Shown here piece after piece: positions 41,632 through 50,563 of a stretch of DNA of 64,000 bases. The notes below the pieces were generated by a model. The model saw nothing but the letters and a program-made list of their open reading frames with translations. It was not told the DNA's origin and searched no databases. Within the stretch, counting starts at the first letter, position 1. Each line of letters opens with the position of its first letter. Position numbers and translations under genes: made by a program. The stretch is taken from contig NZ_VANR01000004.1 in NCBI RefSeq assembly GCF_005885675.1, positions 124,001-188,000 on the forward strand, written 5' to 3'. This DNA is from Polaribacter aestuariivivens (GTDB lineage Bacteria > Bacteroidota > Bacteroidia > Flavobacteriales > Flavobacteriaceae).

Positions 41632-42864
41632 ATGTTCCATAAAGAGCAGTCAAAATCTTTAACCTTCCCTTTATATATAGCGAAAAGATATTTATTTACT
41701 AAAACTAGTAATAATGCTATAAATATTATTACAATAATAGCATCTTTTGGTGTTATAGTTGGTTCTTTTGCACTCTTTATTATACTTTCTGGCTTCTCTG
41801 GATTAAGAACGTTTAGCTATAATATGTTAGATGTTTCAGATCCAGATATTAAAATAACAACTGTTAAAGGAAAGTCTTTTTTGTTTGATGATAATATTCA
41901 AAATATTTTAATCAATAATACATCTATAGCAACAACATCAAAAGTTATAGAAGAACGTGTTTTTTTAGAATATAATGATAAAAGTGAAATTGCCTATATA
42001 AAAGGAGTTGATGAAAACTATAACAAAATAACGCAAATAGATTCTTCATTAAGTCAAGGAACTTGGCTTCAAAGAGATTTTAAAAATACTGCAGTAATTG
42101 GAAGAGGTATTTCTAATAAACTTACTTTAGGAACTCTAAACTACGGAGAACCTTTAACTATAAATGTTCCAAAACCAGGTACAGGATTTATAAACCCAAG
42201 AGCTCCATTTTATAAATTAGAAACTCAAATAGTTGGTATTTATTCAGGAACTGAAGATTTTGAAGGTAAATTTGTTTTTGTGGATATTCATGAAGCTAAA
42301 GAGCTATTAAAGTTTCATGAAAATGAAATTACAGCAATAGAAATAAAGCTAAATAATTTAAATGAATCAGATAATGTAGCTGAAGATTTACAAAAAGAAT
42401 TAGGTACAGGCTATAAAGTTCAAACCAAAGAACAATTAAATGAAGTTTTTTATAAAGTAATAAATACGGAAAATTTTGTGTCCTATTTAATTTTTACATT
42501 AATAGTTATCATAGCATTATTTAATGTAATTGGTGCCATAATTATGATGATTATAGATAAAAAACAAAACCTAAAAACCCTATTTAATTTAGGAGCTTCT
42601 ATTAAAGAAATTAAAAAAATATTTGTATTACAAGGGTTTTTACTCACCTTTTTCGGTATGTGTATAGGTTTGTTTTTGGCTATTATTTTGGTGTTTTTAC
42701 AAAAGAAGTTCGAGCTTTTTATGATTGTTCCAAACTTGGCTTATCCAGTAGAATTCAGATTTACAAATCTTTTAATTGTGTTTATTACTATAACTGTTTT
42801 AGGTTTTATTGCTGCAAAAATTGCAAGTAGTAGAATATCTGAAGAGTTTATTGATAAAATATGA
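41632..42864 (+). CDS. FtsX/LolC-E-type ABC transporter permease
   Basis: 410 residues. Membrane helix about 28-53 (IASFGVIVGSFALFIILSG), then a large periplasmic domain (about 55-275), then three C-terminal helices (about 282-310, 330-358, 382-402) with FNVIGAIIMMIIDKKQNLKT between. This is the LolC/LolE (MacB/FtsX superfamily) layout. It probably extracts lipoproteins from the inner membrane with a LolD-like ATPase that is not in the window. It is co-transcribed with rbfA. Confidence 0.9.
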   Translation: MFHKEQSKSLTFPLYIAKRYLFTKTSNNAINIITIIASFGVIVGSFALFIILSGFSGLRTFSYNMLDVSDPDIKITTVKGKSFLFDDNIQNILINNTSIATTSKVIEERVFLEYNDKSEIAYIKGVDENYNKITQIDSSLSQGTWLQRDFKNTAVIGRGISNKLTLGTLNYGEPLTINVPKPGTGFINPRAPFYKLETQIVGIYSGTEDFEGKFVFVDIHEAKELLKFHENEITAIEIKLNNLNESDNVAEDLQKELGTGYKVQTKEQLNEVFYKVINTENFVSYLIFTLIVIIALFNVIGAIIMMIIDKKQNLKTLFNLGASIKEIKKIFVLQGFLLTFFGMCIGLFLAIILVFLQKKFELFMIVPNLAYPVEFRFTNLLIVFITITVLGFIAAKIASSRISEEFIDKI

Positions 42865-42881
42865 TGTCATAAAAAAATGTA

Positions 42882-43538
42882 ATGAAAAAAACACTTGTTA
42901 TAATTATATTTGGATTGCTATTTTTTTCTTCTTGTAGTAAGAAAAATATACCTCAAAACAATAGTAAATTAGATTCAAAATTAGAGAATAGGATAATTAC
43001 TCAAGAAGAAGCCAATACTTTTCATCAACATTTTAAAATTACTACACCTAAAAACTGGAATACATATAGTGATAAGCACGGTTTTATAGCATATTCTCCA
43101 TTAGGGTCATATAATCATAGAAACCTAAATTTTTATAAAATAGACAATTCAGAAAGTCAAAAAAGAAAAATTATAAAGAATAACAATACAAGCAAGAAGA
43201 AACTTGGAAATTATTGGAACAATTATTTTGATATACATAGCGTTTTGAAAAAACAAAATGAAAGTATTTCAGATGTAATTGATAATTACGTTTTAATGCA
43301 AAAGAAACGCTATGAGAAAAATTTTAGTTATAAACTAGTAAAAGAAAATCATAAAAAATTAGGTAAAATATTTTACTTTAAATATGAAACTACATCTAAT
43401 TTTTTTAACACAATGCATTTAGATGTGTTTCTTTTTACTGAAGATAGAGTTATTAAATTAAGATATCAAACAGATAAGTTTTATTTTGACTATTATGTAG
43501 ATGACGTAATTAAAGCCGTAAATTCTATTGAAATTTAA
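42882..43538 (+). CDS. Hypothetical lipoprotein
   Basis: 218 residues; family not recognised. A lipoprotein signal MKKTLVIIIFGLLFFSSCSK has the lipid-modified cysteine at 18. The mature part is highly charged, with a Lys/Asn-rich middle (SQKRKIIKNNNTSKKK near residue 90) and a C-terminal half of alternating aromatic strands (KIFYFKYETTSNFF, KLRYQTDKFYFDYYVDD), suggesting a beta sheet. It starts 17 bases after the permease and is probably in the same operon, so it might be a lipoprotein-sorting accessory; that is inferred only from position. Confidence 0.65.
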   Translation: MKKTLVIIIFGLLFFSSCSKKNIPQNNSKLDSKLENRIITQEEANTFHQHFKITTPKNWNTYSDKHGFIAYSPLGSYNHRNLNFYKIDNSESQKRKIIKNNNTSKKKLGNYWNNYFDIHSVLKKQNESISDVIDNYVLMQKKRYEKNFSYKLVKENHKKLGKIFYFKYETTSNFFNTMHLDVFLFTEDRVIKLRYQTDKFYFDYYVDDVIKAVNSIEI

Positions 43539-43568
43539 AATATTTATAATTTTTTAAGATATCCAGAC

Positions 43569-44570
43569 CTATCCAATCTCAGGAATAATTGTATTTCCAA
43601 ACTTTGCTTCTACTTCATCAAAGGCATTAAAAACATCTTTTGGATCATCAGAAGTTACCATTTTAGTTCTGTATTCTTTAAAATGAGGTATTCCTTTAAA
43701 ATAATTGGTGTAATGTCTTCTGGTTTCTACAACGCCTAAACGTTCTCCTTTCCAATCAATAGCCATTTGCAAATGCCTTCTTGCAACTTTAGTTCTTTCT
43801 GCAATGGTTGGTTTTGCTAAGTGTTCTCCAGTTTCAAAAAAGTGTTTTACTTCATTAAAAAACCAAGGATACCCAATAGAGGCTCTACCAATCATAGCGC
43901 CATCTAAACCATATTTATCGCGCATTTCCATAGCTCTTTCTGGTGTTGTAACATCACCATTTCCAAAAACAGGAATGTGCATTCTTTGGTTATTTTTAAC
44001 TGCAGCAATTGGTTTCCAGTCTGCATCGCCTTTATACATTTGTGCACGTGTTCTACCATGTATAGAAATGGCTTTACAACCAACATCTTGTAAACGTTCT
44101 GCAACTTCAACAATTCTTATAGAATCATGATCCCACCCCAAACGCGTTTTTACAGTAATAGGTAAATTTGTGTGTTTAACCATGGCTTCTGTAAGCGAAA
44201 CCATTAAATCGATATCTTTTAATATTCCTGCTCCTGCACCTTTAGAAACTACTTTTTTTACAGGACAACCAAAGTTAATGTCAATAATATCTGGATTCGA
44301 TTTTTCAACAATTTCAATGGTTTTTAGCATTGAATCTAAATTTGCACCAAAAATTTGAATGCCAACAGGACGTTCTTTTTCATAGATATCTAACTTTATA
44401 ACACTTTTTGCAGCATCACGTATTAAACCTTCAGAAGAAATAAATTCGGTATACACAACATCAGCACCATTTTCTTTGCACAAAGCCCTAAAAGGTGGAT
44501 CTGAAACGTCTTCCATTGGAGCTAGTAATAATGGAAAGTCAGGAAGTTCTATATTGTCTATTTTTACCAA
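43569..44570 (-). CDS. dusB: tRNA-dihydrouridine synthase
   Basis: 333 residues. An FMN-binding TIM barrel with LAPMEDVSDPPFRALC at the start, the active-site motif DINFGCPVKKVVSKGAGAG (Cys102), KTRLGWD, ISIHGRTRAQMYKGDADW, and GNGDVTTPERA. It reduces uridine in tRNA D-loops to dihydrouridine with NADPH. Here it stands alone; the usual E. coli partner fis is absent from Bacteroidetes. DusB is favoured over other Dus classes by GNGDVTTPERA and overall length. Confidence 0.94.
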   Translation of the reverse strand: MVKIDNIELPDFPLLLAPMEDVSDPPFRALCKENGADVVYTEFISSEGLIRDAAKSVIKLDIYEKERPVGIQIFGANLDSMLKTIEIVEKSNPDIIDINFGCPVKKVVSKGAGAGILKDIDLMVSLTEAMVKHTNLPITVKTRLGWDHDSIRIVEVAERLQDVGCKAISIHGRTRAQMYKGDADWKPIAAVKNNQRMHIPVFGNGDVTTPERAMEMRDKYGLDGAMIGRASIGYPWFFNEVKHFFETGEHLAKPTIAERTKVARRHLQMAIDWKGERLGVVETRRHYTNYFKGIPHFKEYRTKMVTSDDPKDVFNAFDEVEAKFGNTIIPEIG

Positions 44571-44642
44571 AACTGAATTTATTTTTTTGCAAAATTACTG
44601 CTTTTTTATCAAACACTTAAACTCTTATTTTGATATGCGAAA

Positions 44643-45404
44643 TTATAAATTCATCCAGCTTTTTATACTTTCATTATAACTTCTACCAGATGTAATACTT
44701 GTTGCTTTTTTATCGTTTAAAGTGATGATAAATCTGCTGTTAAAATATTTCTGAATATCGTTTACAAAATCTTTATTTATAATAATTCCTCTATGAATTC
44801 GAATAAAATTATTAGGTAATTTTGTTTCTAAATTGGTAATAGTTTCAGAACTTAAATAATTGCCAGAAAGGGAATGAATGTTTACATAATTAGAGTCAGA
44901 TTCAAAGAATGCGACTTCTTCTAATTTTATAAAAATGATTTTATCTTCTTTTTTAACGGTAATTGTCGTCATTTTTTTGACCTCTTTTTTACGTTCAATT
45001 TCATGTAAAACCTTTAAAATTTGGTCTGAAGAAATATTTTTTTCAAAAGATTTTAATTTTTTTATAGTTTTTTCAATGCGTTCTAATTTTACAGGTTTCA
45101 CCAAATAATCAATACTATTGGTTTCGAAAGCTGCTAAAGAGTATTGGTCATAAGCAGTGCAGAAAACAATAATTGGTATGGTTTCTAATTGCTTTATTAA
45201 TTCAAAACCTGTAAAACCTGGCATTTCTATATCTAAAAAAATAAGGTCTGGTTTTAAGGAGTTTATTTTTTCTTTAGCTTCAATTCCGTTTTTTGCAGTA
45301 TCTAAAATGGCAAATGTTTTAGGAAATTGATGTAGTAAATTTTGCAAACCTTCCCTTGCAGGAGCTTCATCATCTATAATAAGCGTAGTAAATAATTTAC
45401 TCAT
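44643..45404 (-). CDS. LytTR-family response regulator
   Basis: 253 residues. Receiver domain with LIIDDEAP, phospho-acceptor Asp58 in LIFLDIEMPGFTGFEL, and the Lys of VKPVKLE. A short linker leads to a LytTR DNA-binding domain (about 145-250: KIIFIKLEEVAFFESDSNYV, FIRIHRGIIINKDFV). LytTR proteins bind direct repeats and often control extracellular or cell-wall functions. It lies 2 bases after the stop of the LytS-type kinase upstream in the same operon, which is its cognate sensor. Confidence 0.93.
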   Translation of the reverse strand: MSKLFTTLIIDDEAPAREGLQNLLHQFPKTFAILDTAKNGIEAKEKINSLKPDLIFLDIEMPGFTGFELIKQLETIPIIVFCTAYDQYSLAAFETNSIDYLVKPVKLERIEKTIKKLKSFEKNISSDQILKVLHEIERKKEVKKMTTITVKKEDKIIFIKLEEVAFFESDSNYVNIHSLSGNYLSSETITNLETKLPNNFIRIHRGIIINKDFVNDIQKYFNSRFIITLNDKKATSITSGRSYNESIKSWMNL

Positions 45405-45406
45405 AT

Positions 45407-47299
45407 TTATACAGTTTTAGGAATGCTAATAGTTATTGTTTTTTGTGGCTCATTTGTAAAATTTAAAGAAGCTTTGTTTTTGTAATTTAAGCGTAACAAA
45501 TCGTAAACGGTTTGCAAACCATGTCCGCTAATTAAACCTTCTGGAAAATTTGGACCATTATCATTTACAGAAATAAGAATATTGTTATTTCTATTTTCTA
45601 TGTTGATGTCAATTTTCCCTTCTTCAACATTTTTAGAAATACCATGTTTTACAGCATTTTCTACCAAAGGCTGAATTAAAAACAACGGAATTTTATAATT
45701 TTCAAGAGATTCATCAACATGAATTGTAAATTGCAAATCCTCTCCAAAACGTATTTTTTCTATTTCTAAATAGGTTTTTATCATTTCAATTTCATCTTTA
45801 ATTGTAGCAAAATTTTCATTTTTTCTGTTGATAGAGTATTTAAATAAATCTGATAAAGAATGTGCCATTTTTTGAGTTTTTGCAGCATCAATTGGCGCTA
45901 AACTCGCAATAGAATTTAAAGAATTATATAAAAAATGTGGGTTTATTTGTGCTTGTAATAATTTAGTTTCTGCCTGTGCATTTACTTCTTTCAACCTACT
46001 TAATTCAATATTTTTTTCTTTGACTAAAGATGCTGAAAAATGATTTAAATAAATTAGCAAACCTCTTCCTATTGCTATACTTAAGAACAAATAAAACTCT
46101 AAAGAAAAAAAGTAATTACCAATAAAAGTATTACTTGATATAAGAGTTTCTATAATTCTTGGTGTACAAAATGCAATAAAAGTGAAGATTACTTTGGCAA
46201 TTAAATCAAAAGTAAAAAGTACTTGCTTTCTTAAAAATAACTTTTCTAAAGTAAATAATGTTATTGATGTTATAGATGCAGCAGTTAGAAATCGAATATA
46301 AACAAACCAATAACCATTGTAAGATTTTGATAAGTTTTCTATGTATGAACTTAAATAATAATATAAAGAGGAAAGTGCAAAAAGGTATAACCAAATAAAT
46401 AAAATAGGCAAAAAATAATTGAAGAAAGAAAACTTACATTTTTTGTTTTTGAATAAAGAAAATAATAAAAAAAAGACAATCACTGCAATTAACAAAATTG
46501 TAAAAATTGAAATGGTTTCAGCTAAGTTTTTGTTTAAAAAAGAAATCCTATAAAACCAAGAATAAGAACTTTTTAAATAGTTTTCAAATTGATTTAAAAA
46601 ATCAGGTTCATATAATTTACGAATTAAAAAAATATCTTTTTCTGTGATTTTTGTAGTAATTGTTAAACTTGTTTTGTCAAAAACAGATGGTTTTTCTTCA
46701 GGATTATTATCATTTACTAAACAAAGACTTCTAAAAAGCTCTCCTTTTAAAATATCTTTTTTTAATTGAGTATTAAAAACGTCTGCTTCTAACCAAATAA
46801 ATGCCTTGTGAGTTCTATTAATATTTCTTCTAATAGTTTTATATGATCTATTGGTAATTCCATAATCATCATATGTTCTAATGATTTCTTGATCTGAAGA
46901 AGGTTGAATTTTCCCTTTTTGAAATTCGAATATTATTAAAGACCTTATAATGTCTTCAAAAGTGTAGCCATTATAAACATCATCATAAGAATAATTACGA
47001 AAAAACTGACTGTAACTTTTACCTGTATAGCTCTCTAAAAAATCAACTTCTTTATGCGGTAAAATATCTCTAATTTCATCAATAATTTCTGCAATAAGCA
47101 AACTATCAGTTTTGGAAGCATTTCTAAGATCTACTAAAATAGGTCCTTTCAGTTTTTTAAAAGTAGCAGTTTTACCATCAAATAATTTGTTTTTAACATA
47201 TTCCCAATTTGGATTTTTTGCTTTTTTTTCTGAAGTTTTAGAAGTAACAAGAAAACCAATGGCAATTAAAATGAGAACAAGTAAGATGATTTTTTTCAT
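45407..47299 (-). CDS. LytS-type sensor histidine kinase with large extracytoplasmic domain
   Basis: 630 residues from the ATG at 47299 (KKIILLVLILIAIG); a start 13 codons earlier would precede the membrane helix by a polar stub. One N-terminal helix, a ~230-residue extracytoplasmic region of unrecognised type, then several hydrophobic helices (about 255-415), a coiled linker, the His_kinase domain (AQINPHFLYNSLNSIASL, phospho-acceptor His near 447) and a HATPase (VENAVKHGISKN, NDNGPNFPEGL). The kinase core is of the LytS/YehU type and pairs with the adjacent LytTR regulator. Confidence 0.9.
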   Translation of the reverse strand: MKKIILLVLILIAIGFLVTSKTSEKKAKNPNWEYVKNKLFDGKTATFKKLKGPILVDLRNASKTDSLLIAEIIDEIRDILPHKEVDFLESYTGKSYSQFFRNYSYDDVYNGYTFEDIIRSLIIFEFQKGKIQPSSDQEIIRTYDDYGITNRSYKTIRRNINRTHKAFIWLEADVFNTQLKKDILKGELFRSLCLVNDNNPEEKPSVFDKTSLTITTKITEKDIFLIRKLYEPDFLNQFENYLKSSYSWFYRISFLNKNLAETISIFTILLIAVIVFFLLFSLFKNKKCKFSFFNYFLPILFIWLYLFALSSLYYYLSSYIENLSKSYNGYWFVYIRFLTAASITSITLFTLEKLFLRKQVLFTFDLIAKVIFTFIAFCTPRIIETLISSNTFIGNYFFSLEFYLFLSIAIGRGLLIYLNHFSASLVKEKNIELSRLKEVNAQAETKLLQAQINPHFLYNSLNSIASLAPIDAAKTQKMAHSLSDLFKYSINRKNENFATIKDEIEMIKTYLEIEKIRFGEDLQFTIHVDESLENYKIPLFLIQPLVENAVKHGISKNVEEGKIDINIENRNNNILISVNDNGPNFPEGLISGHGLQTVYDLLRLNYKNKASLNFTNEPQKTITISIPKTV

Positions 47300-47409
47300 G
47301 ACGGATAAATTTAAATGATTTACATCACAAAAAAACAATCATTAAAAAATTTATAAAATAAGTTTTTTGTAAACTGCGAATATTAAAAGGTGAACTGCAA
47401 AAAAGAGAA

Positions 47410-47793
47410 TTATTTTAGATTTCTCAAAACCCAAAATCCATAAAACCCAAGAAACATTTCAGCAAAAGTGCCAAATTGATAACCAAAAGTTGGAGTTCCA
47501 TCTAAAAAGAAACTGATGACTCTTCCAAAACCTAATCCTAACATAAATATGAGGTTAGTAATTAAGGCAATCTTCAAATACTTATTTTTAAAGATACCTA
47601 AAACCCAAAGTGCAGAAAAACCAAGGTACAAACCCATAATTGCTTTAAAAAAATTATGCTCATCTACAGTTTGTAACTGAATATCGAATTGCGAAGAAGG
47701 ATTAAATCCATATACAAAAGAAACAGGAATTACAATACATACAGAAATAATTAAATGTATTTTATGGATAAAATCTTGTTTCGTTTTAAACAT
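47410..47793 (-). CDS. DUF4345-like integral membrane protein
   Basis: 127 residues with four membrane helices (about 12-30, 49-67, 72-96, 105-123). Features such as NFFKAIMGLYLGFSALW and GLGFGRVISFFLDGTP match DUF4345, small membrane proteins with no assigned function. It starts 5 bases after the M28 peptidase stop on the same strand and so is probably co-transcribed with it. Nothing else in the sequence suggests a job. Confidence 0.75.
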   Translation of the reverse strand: MFKTKQDFIHKIHLIISVCIVIPVSFVYGFNPSSQFDIQLQTVDEHNFFKAIMGLYLGFSALWVLGIFKNKYLKIALITNLIFMLGLGFGRVISFFLDGTPTFGYQFGTFAEMFLGFYGFWVLRNLK

Positions 47794-47798
47794 TAATT

Positions 47799-49022
47799 CT
47801 AAAAATTAATTTCCTTTTCAACCTCAGTATCACCTCTTTTCACAATCACCTTAGTGGTATTTCCTTTTTCAAAAACAGATAAAGCGCGCATATAGCTCAC
47901 CATATTTGTAACAGTACTATCACCTAATTTAATTACAATATCTCCTTTTTGTAAACCTGCTTTTTGTGCGGGCTTGTCTTCAGAAATTCCATCTATTCTC
48001 ATTCCTTTTCCATCGAACATATAATCTGGTATTACACCTAAGCCAACTTTAAAACGAGGAGAATTTTCACTTTCGTTCTTGGTTTTTCTAAAAGCTAGTT
48101 TCCCATTATTGTCTAAATCTGTAATAATGTTAAAAATGTAATCAGCAATTAAATACATGCCATCATAGTTCAGTTTTTCGGAATCGTCTCCAGGTTTGTG
48201 GTAATCTTCATGCTGACCTGTAAAAAAATGCAATACAGGAATATCTGCCAAATAAAAACTTGTGTGATCACTTGGGCCAACACCAGATTCTTGTTGAATT
48301 AATTTAAAATTATTGTTATAAGATTTTAAAACTTGCTTAAAAATTGGCGAAGTTCCTGTTCCGTAAACAGCCAAAGCACTATCTTTTTTTAAACGACCAA
48401 CCATGTCCATATTAATCATATAAGATACTTTTTTGGTATTGATTGTAGGATTTTTTACAAAATAATTAGAACCCAAAAGGCCCATTTCTTCACCAGAAAA
48501 CCCCATAAATAAATAATTATTGTTGGTGTTTTTCTTTTTTAATTTTGCAGCTAAATTTAGTAAAATTGCAATTCCAGAAGCATTATCATCTGCACCATTA
48601 TGAATAGCTTTTATAGAATCTCTATACAAAGAGCCTTCACCACCAAAACCTAAATGATCGTAATGAGCGCCAATAATTATGGTGTTTTCAGCTTTGTTAT
48701 CAATATAACCAATCACATTATTACCTGTAATGGTTCCATCTCCATTTACATCAAATTTTACTTCCTCATGAGGATTCGTTTTTGGTTTAAACGTAAAAGG
48801 TTGTAAATATTCTTGTGTTCCTTTTGGTTGTAAGTTTAACTCATTAAAACGTTCAGCAATATATTTAGCAGCTTTTTTTTCGCCTTCAGTTCCTGTTTGT
48901 CTACCTTCCAATGCATCAGAAGCTAAAAAAGTTACATCTTCCTTAATTCGGTTTTTTTGATTAATTTCTGGTTGACAAGAAATTAAAAAGCATAAAAATA
49001 TTAGAAATAAAATGTTTCTCAT
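47799..49022 (-). CDS. M28-family zinc aminopeptidase lipoprotein with PDZ domain
   Basis: 407 residues from the ATG at 49022; the longer open frame begins inside the divergent gene. Lipoprotein signal RNILFLIFLCFLISCQPE. The M28 catalytic core: GAHYDHLGFGG with a zinc-binding His near 120, HNGADDNASGIAILL, FSGEEMGLLGS with catalytic Glu, NMDMVGRL, and GPSDHTSFYLADIP. A C-terminal PDZ domain (about 325-405, DKPAQKAGLQKGDIVIKLGD) follows. It should release N-terminal amino acids from peptides at the cell surface or periplasm. Its promoter shares 16 bases with that of the divergent TolB-like gene. Confidence 0.92.
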   Translation of the reverse strand: MRNILFLIFLCFLISCQPEINQKNRIKEDVTFLASDALEGRQTGTEGEKKAAKYIAERFNELNLQPKGTQEYLQPFTFKPKTNPHEEVKFDVNGDGTITGNNVIGYIDNKAENTIIIGAHYDHLGFGGEGSLYRDSIKAIHNGADDNASGIAILLNLAAKLKKKNTNNNYLFMGFSGEEMGLLGSNYFVKNPTINTKKVSYMINMDMVGRLKKDSALAVYGTGTSPIFKQVLKSYNNNFKLIQQESGVGPSDHTSFYLADIPVLHFFTGQHEDYHKPGDDSEKLNYDGMYLIADYIFNIITDLDNNGKLAFRKTKNESENSPRFKVGLGVIPDYMFDGKGMRIDGISEDKPAQKAGLQKGDIVIKLGDSTVTNMVSYMRALSVFEKGNTTKVIVKRGDTEVEKEINF

Positions 49023-49034
49023 GACGATAAATAT

Positions 49035-49042
49035 TATTTTTG
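49035..49042 (+). promoter_or_regulatory. -7 box for the TolB-like gene
   Basis: TATTTTTG (TAnnTTTG), 24 bases before the ATG at 49067. It directly abuts the divergent -7 box at 49043-49050. Confidence 0.52.
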
Positions 49043-49050
49043 CAAAGTTA
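49043..49050 (-). promoter_or_regulatory. -7 box for the M28 peptidase gene
   Basis: Reads TAACTTTG on the minus strand (TAnnTTTG), 20 bases before the ATG at 49022. It abuts the plus-strand -7 box. Confidence 0.52.
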
Positions 49051-49066
49051 ATTAATAAAACAGAAA

Positions 49067-50164
49067 ATGAGAGTTGTTTACCTAATTGTATTTGCATTAT
49101 TAGTGGTTTCATGTAAAAATGAAAAGAAAGCCACAGAAACAAAATCAGTAGAAAGAGTTATTGCCAATGATCCTTTAATTTATAAAGAAGAAGTGCATTT
49201 TAAAAGCATTAAACAAATTACGTTTGGTGGCGATAATGCAGAAGCTTATTGGAGTTTTGATGACAAACAATTAGTGTTTCAATCTAATTACAAACAATGG
49301 GGCGTAAACTGCGACCAGATGTTTTTAATGAATGCTGATGAAACATTTAAAGGCAAAATGCCTCCAATGATTTCTACAGGAAAAGGACGAACAACTTGTG
49401 CTTATTTTTTGCCAGATAACAAACACATTATTTATGCATCTACGCATTTAGTAGATGAAAACTGCCCTGAAGTTCCTTTGCGTAAAAACGGAAAATACAT
49501 TTGGCCAGTGTATGATAGTTTCGACATTTTTGTAGCAGATTTAGAAGGAAACATCGTAAAGCAATTAACGAATGAAAAGGGGTATGATGCAGAACCAACA
49601 GTATCTCCAAAAGGCGATAAAATTGTATTTACATCTACCAGAAGTGGCGATTTAGAATTATACACTATGAATATTGATGGCTCTGATGTAAAACAAATTA
49701 CAGACGAATTAGGTTATGATGGAGGGGCATTTTTCTCTCCTGATGGAACAAAAATCATTTTCCGTTCTTCAAGACCAAAAACACCAGGAGAAATAAAAGC
49801 TTATAAAGATTTGTTGGCAGAAGGTTTGGTAGAACCTACAGAAATGGAGCTTTATATTTGTAATGCAGATGGATCTGACTTAAGACAATTAACAGATTTA
49901 GGAAATGCAAATTGGAGTCCGTTCTTTCATCCTTCAGGGAAAAAAATATTATTTTCTTCTAATTTTGAAGCTGAAAGAGGATTTCCTTTTAATTTATATA
50001 TGATAGATATAGATGGTAAAAATTTGGAAAGAGTAACGCATGGAGAAACTTTTGATGCATTTCCAGTATTTTCTAATGATGGTAAAAAACTAATTTTTTC
50101 TTCTAATAGAAATAATGGAGGTGGTAGAGATACCAACTTGTTTATTGCAGAATGGCAAGATTAA
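49067..50164 (+). CDS. TolB-like beta-propeller lipoprotein
   Basis: 365 residues. Lipoprotein signal RVVYLIVFALLVVSCKNE with the cysteine near residue 16. The mature part has WD40-like/PD40 blades: AYWSFDDKQLVFQSN, AEPTVSPKGDKIVFTSTR, GGAFFSPDGTKIIFRSS, NWSPFFHPSGKKILFSSN, FPVFSNDGKKLIFSSNRN. This is the TolB propeller without the N-terminal TolB domain, so it is not TolB itself. It likely binds a peptide or protein in the periplasm. It is followed 14 bases later by an EF-hand protein, so calcium could be relevant to its function. Confidence 0.88.
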   Translation: MRVVYLIVFALLVVSCKNEKKATETKSVERVIANDPLIYKEEVHFKSIKQITFGGDNAEAYWSFDDKQLVFQSNYKQWGVNCDQMFLMNADETFKGKMPPMISTGKGRTTCAYFLPDNKHIIYASTHLVDENCPEVPLRKNGKYIWPVYDSFDIFVADLEGNIVKQLTNEKGYDAEPTVSPKGDKIVFTSTRSGDLELYTMNIDGSDVKQITDELGYDGGAFFSPDGTKIIFRSSRPKTPGEIKAYKDLLAEGLVEPTEMELYICNADGSDLRQLTDLGNANWSPFFHPSGKKILFSSNFEAERGFPFNLYMIDIDGKNLERVTHGETFDAFPVFSNDGKKLIFSSNRNNGGGRDTNLFIAEWQD

Positions 50165-50178
50165 TTCAATTTTAAAAA

Positions 50179-50454
50179 ATGGGACCGAAAGAAAAAATAT
50201 TACAAGACATACATACTTTAATGACAGAAAAATTTAAAAATTCTGACGAAGCTTTTACTTTTTTTGATAAAGATCAAGATGGTAAATTAAATAGAGACGA
50301 AGTTAAGGCTCTGTTAAAAGAAGCTGGTGTTGGTGGCTTAATTAGAGGTTTAGTAGCAGGTGAAATGATTAAAGGATATGATAAATCTGGAGACGATGCT
50401 ATTAATAAAGAAGAATTTAAAGTTGCCATTGCCGAATTAGAAAGAGATGTATAA
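50179..50454 (+). CDS. Small EF-hand protein
   Basis: 91 residues with two canonical 12-residue EF-hand loops: DKDQDGKLNRDE (residues 30-41) and DKSGDDAINKEE (68-79). The calcium-ligand positions 1, 3, 5 and 12 are filled in both, though the second has Ser at 3. There is no signal peptide, so it is probably cytosolic, a rarity for bacteria. It is co-oriented with the TolB-like gene 14 bases upstream and followed by a terminator, so the two form an operon. Role unknown; calcium buffering or sensing is plausible. Confidence 0.85.
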   Translation: MGPKEKILQDIHTLMTEKFKNSDEAFTFFDKDQDGKLNRDEVKALLKEAGVGGLIRGLVAGEMIKGYDKSGDDAINKEEFKVAIAELERDV

Positions 50455-50470
50455 CTTTTAAAAAACACAA

Positions 50471-50502
50471 AAAAAATACAATGAATTTCATTGTATTTTT
50501 TT
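50471..50502 (+). terminator. Terminator after the EF-hand gene
   Basis: AATACAATGAA pairs with TTCATTGTATT around a very short loop, followed by TTTTTT. It begins 16 bases after the stop. Confidence 0.82.
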
Positions 50503-50505
50503 TAT

Positions 50506-50535
50506 TTGAGAAGGTTTGTAAATAGCATATCTTTG
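50506..50535 (+). promoter_or_regulatory. Complete Bacteroidetes-type promoter of lepA
   Basis: -33 TTG at 50506-50508, 19-base spacer, -7 box TATCTTTG at 50528-50535, then 28 bases to the ATG at 50564. Confidence 0.68.
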
Positions 50536-50563
50536 CGTGTTGAACGTAGTTAGAAAACGAAGT

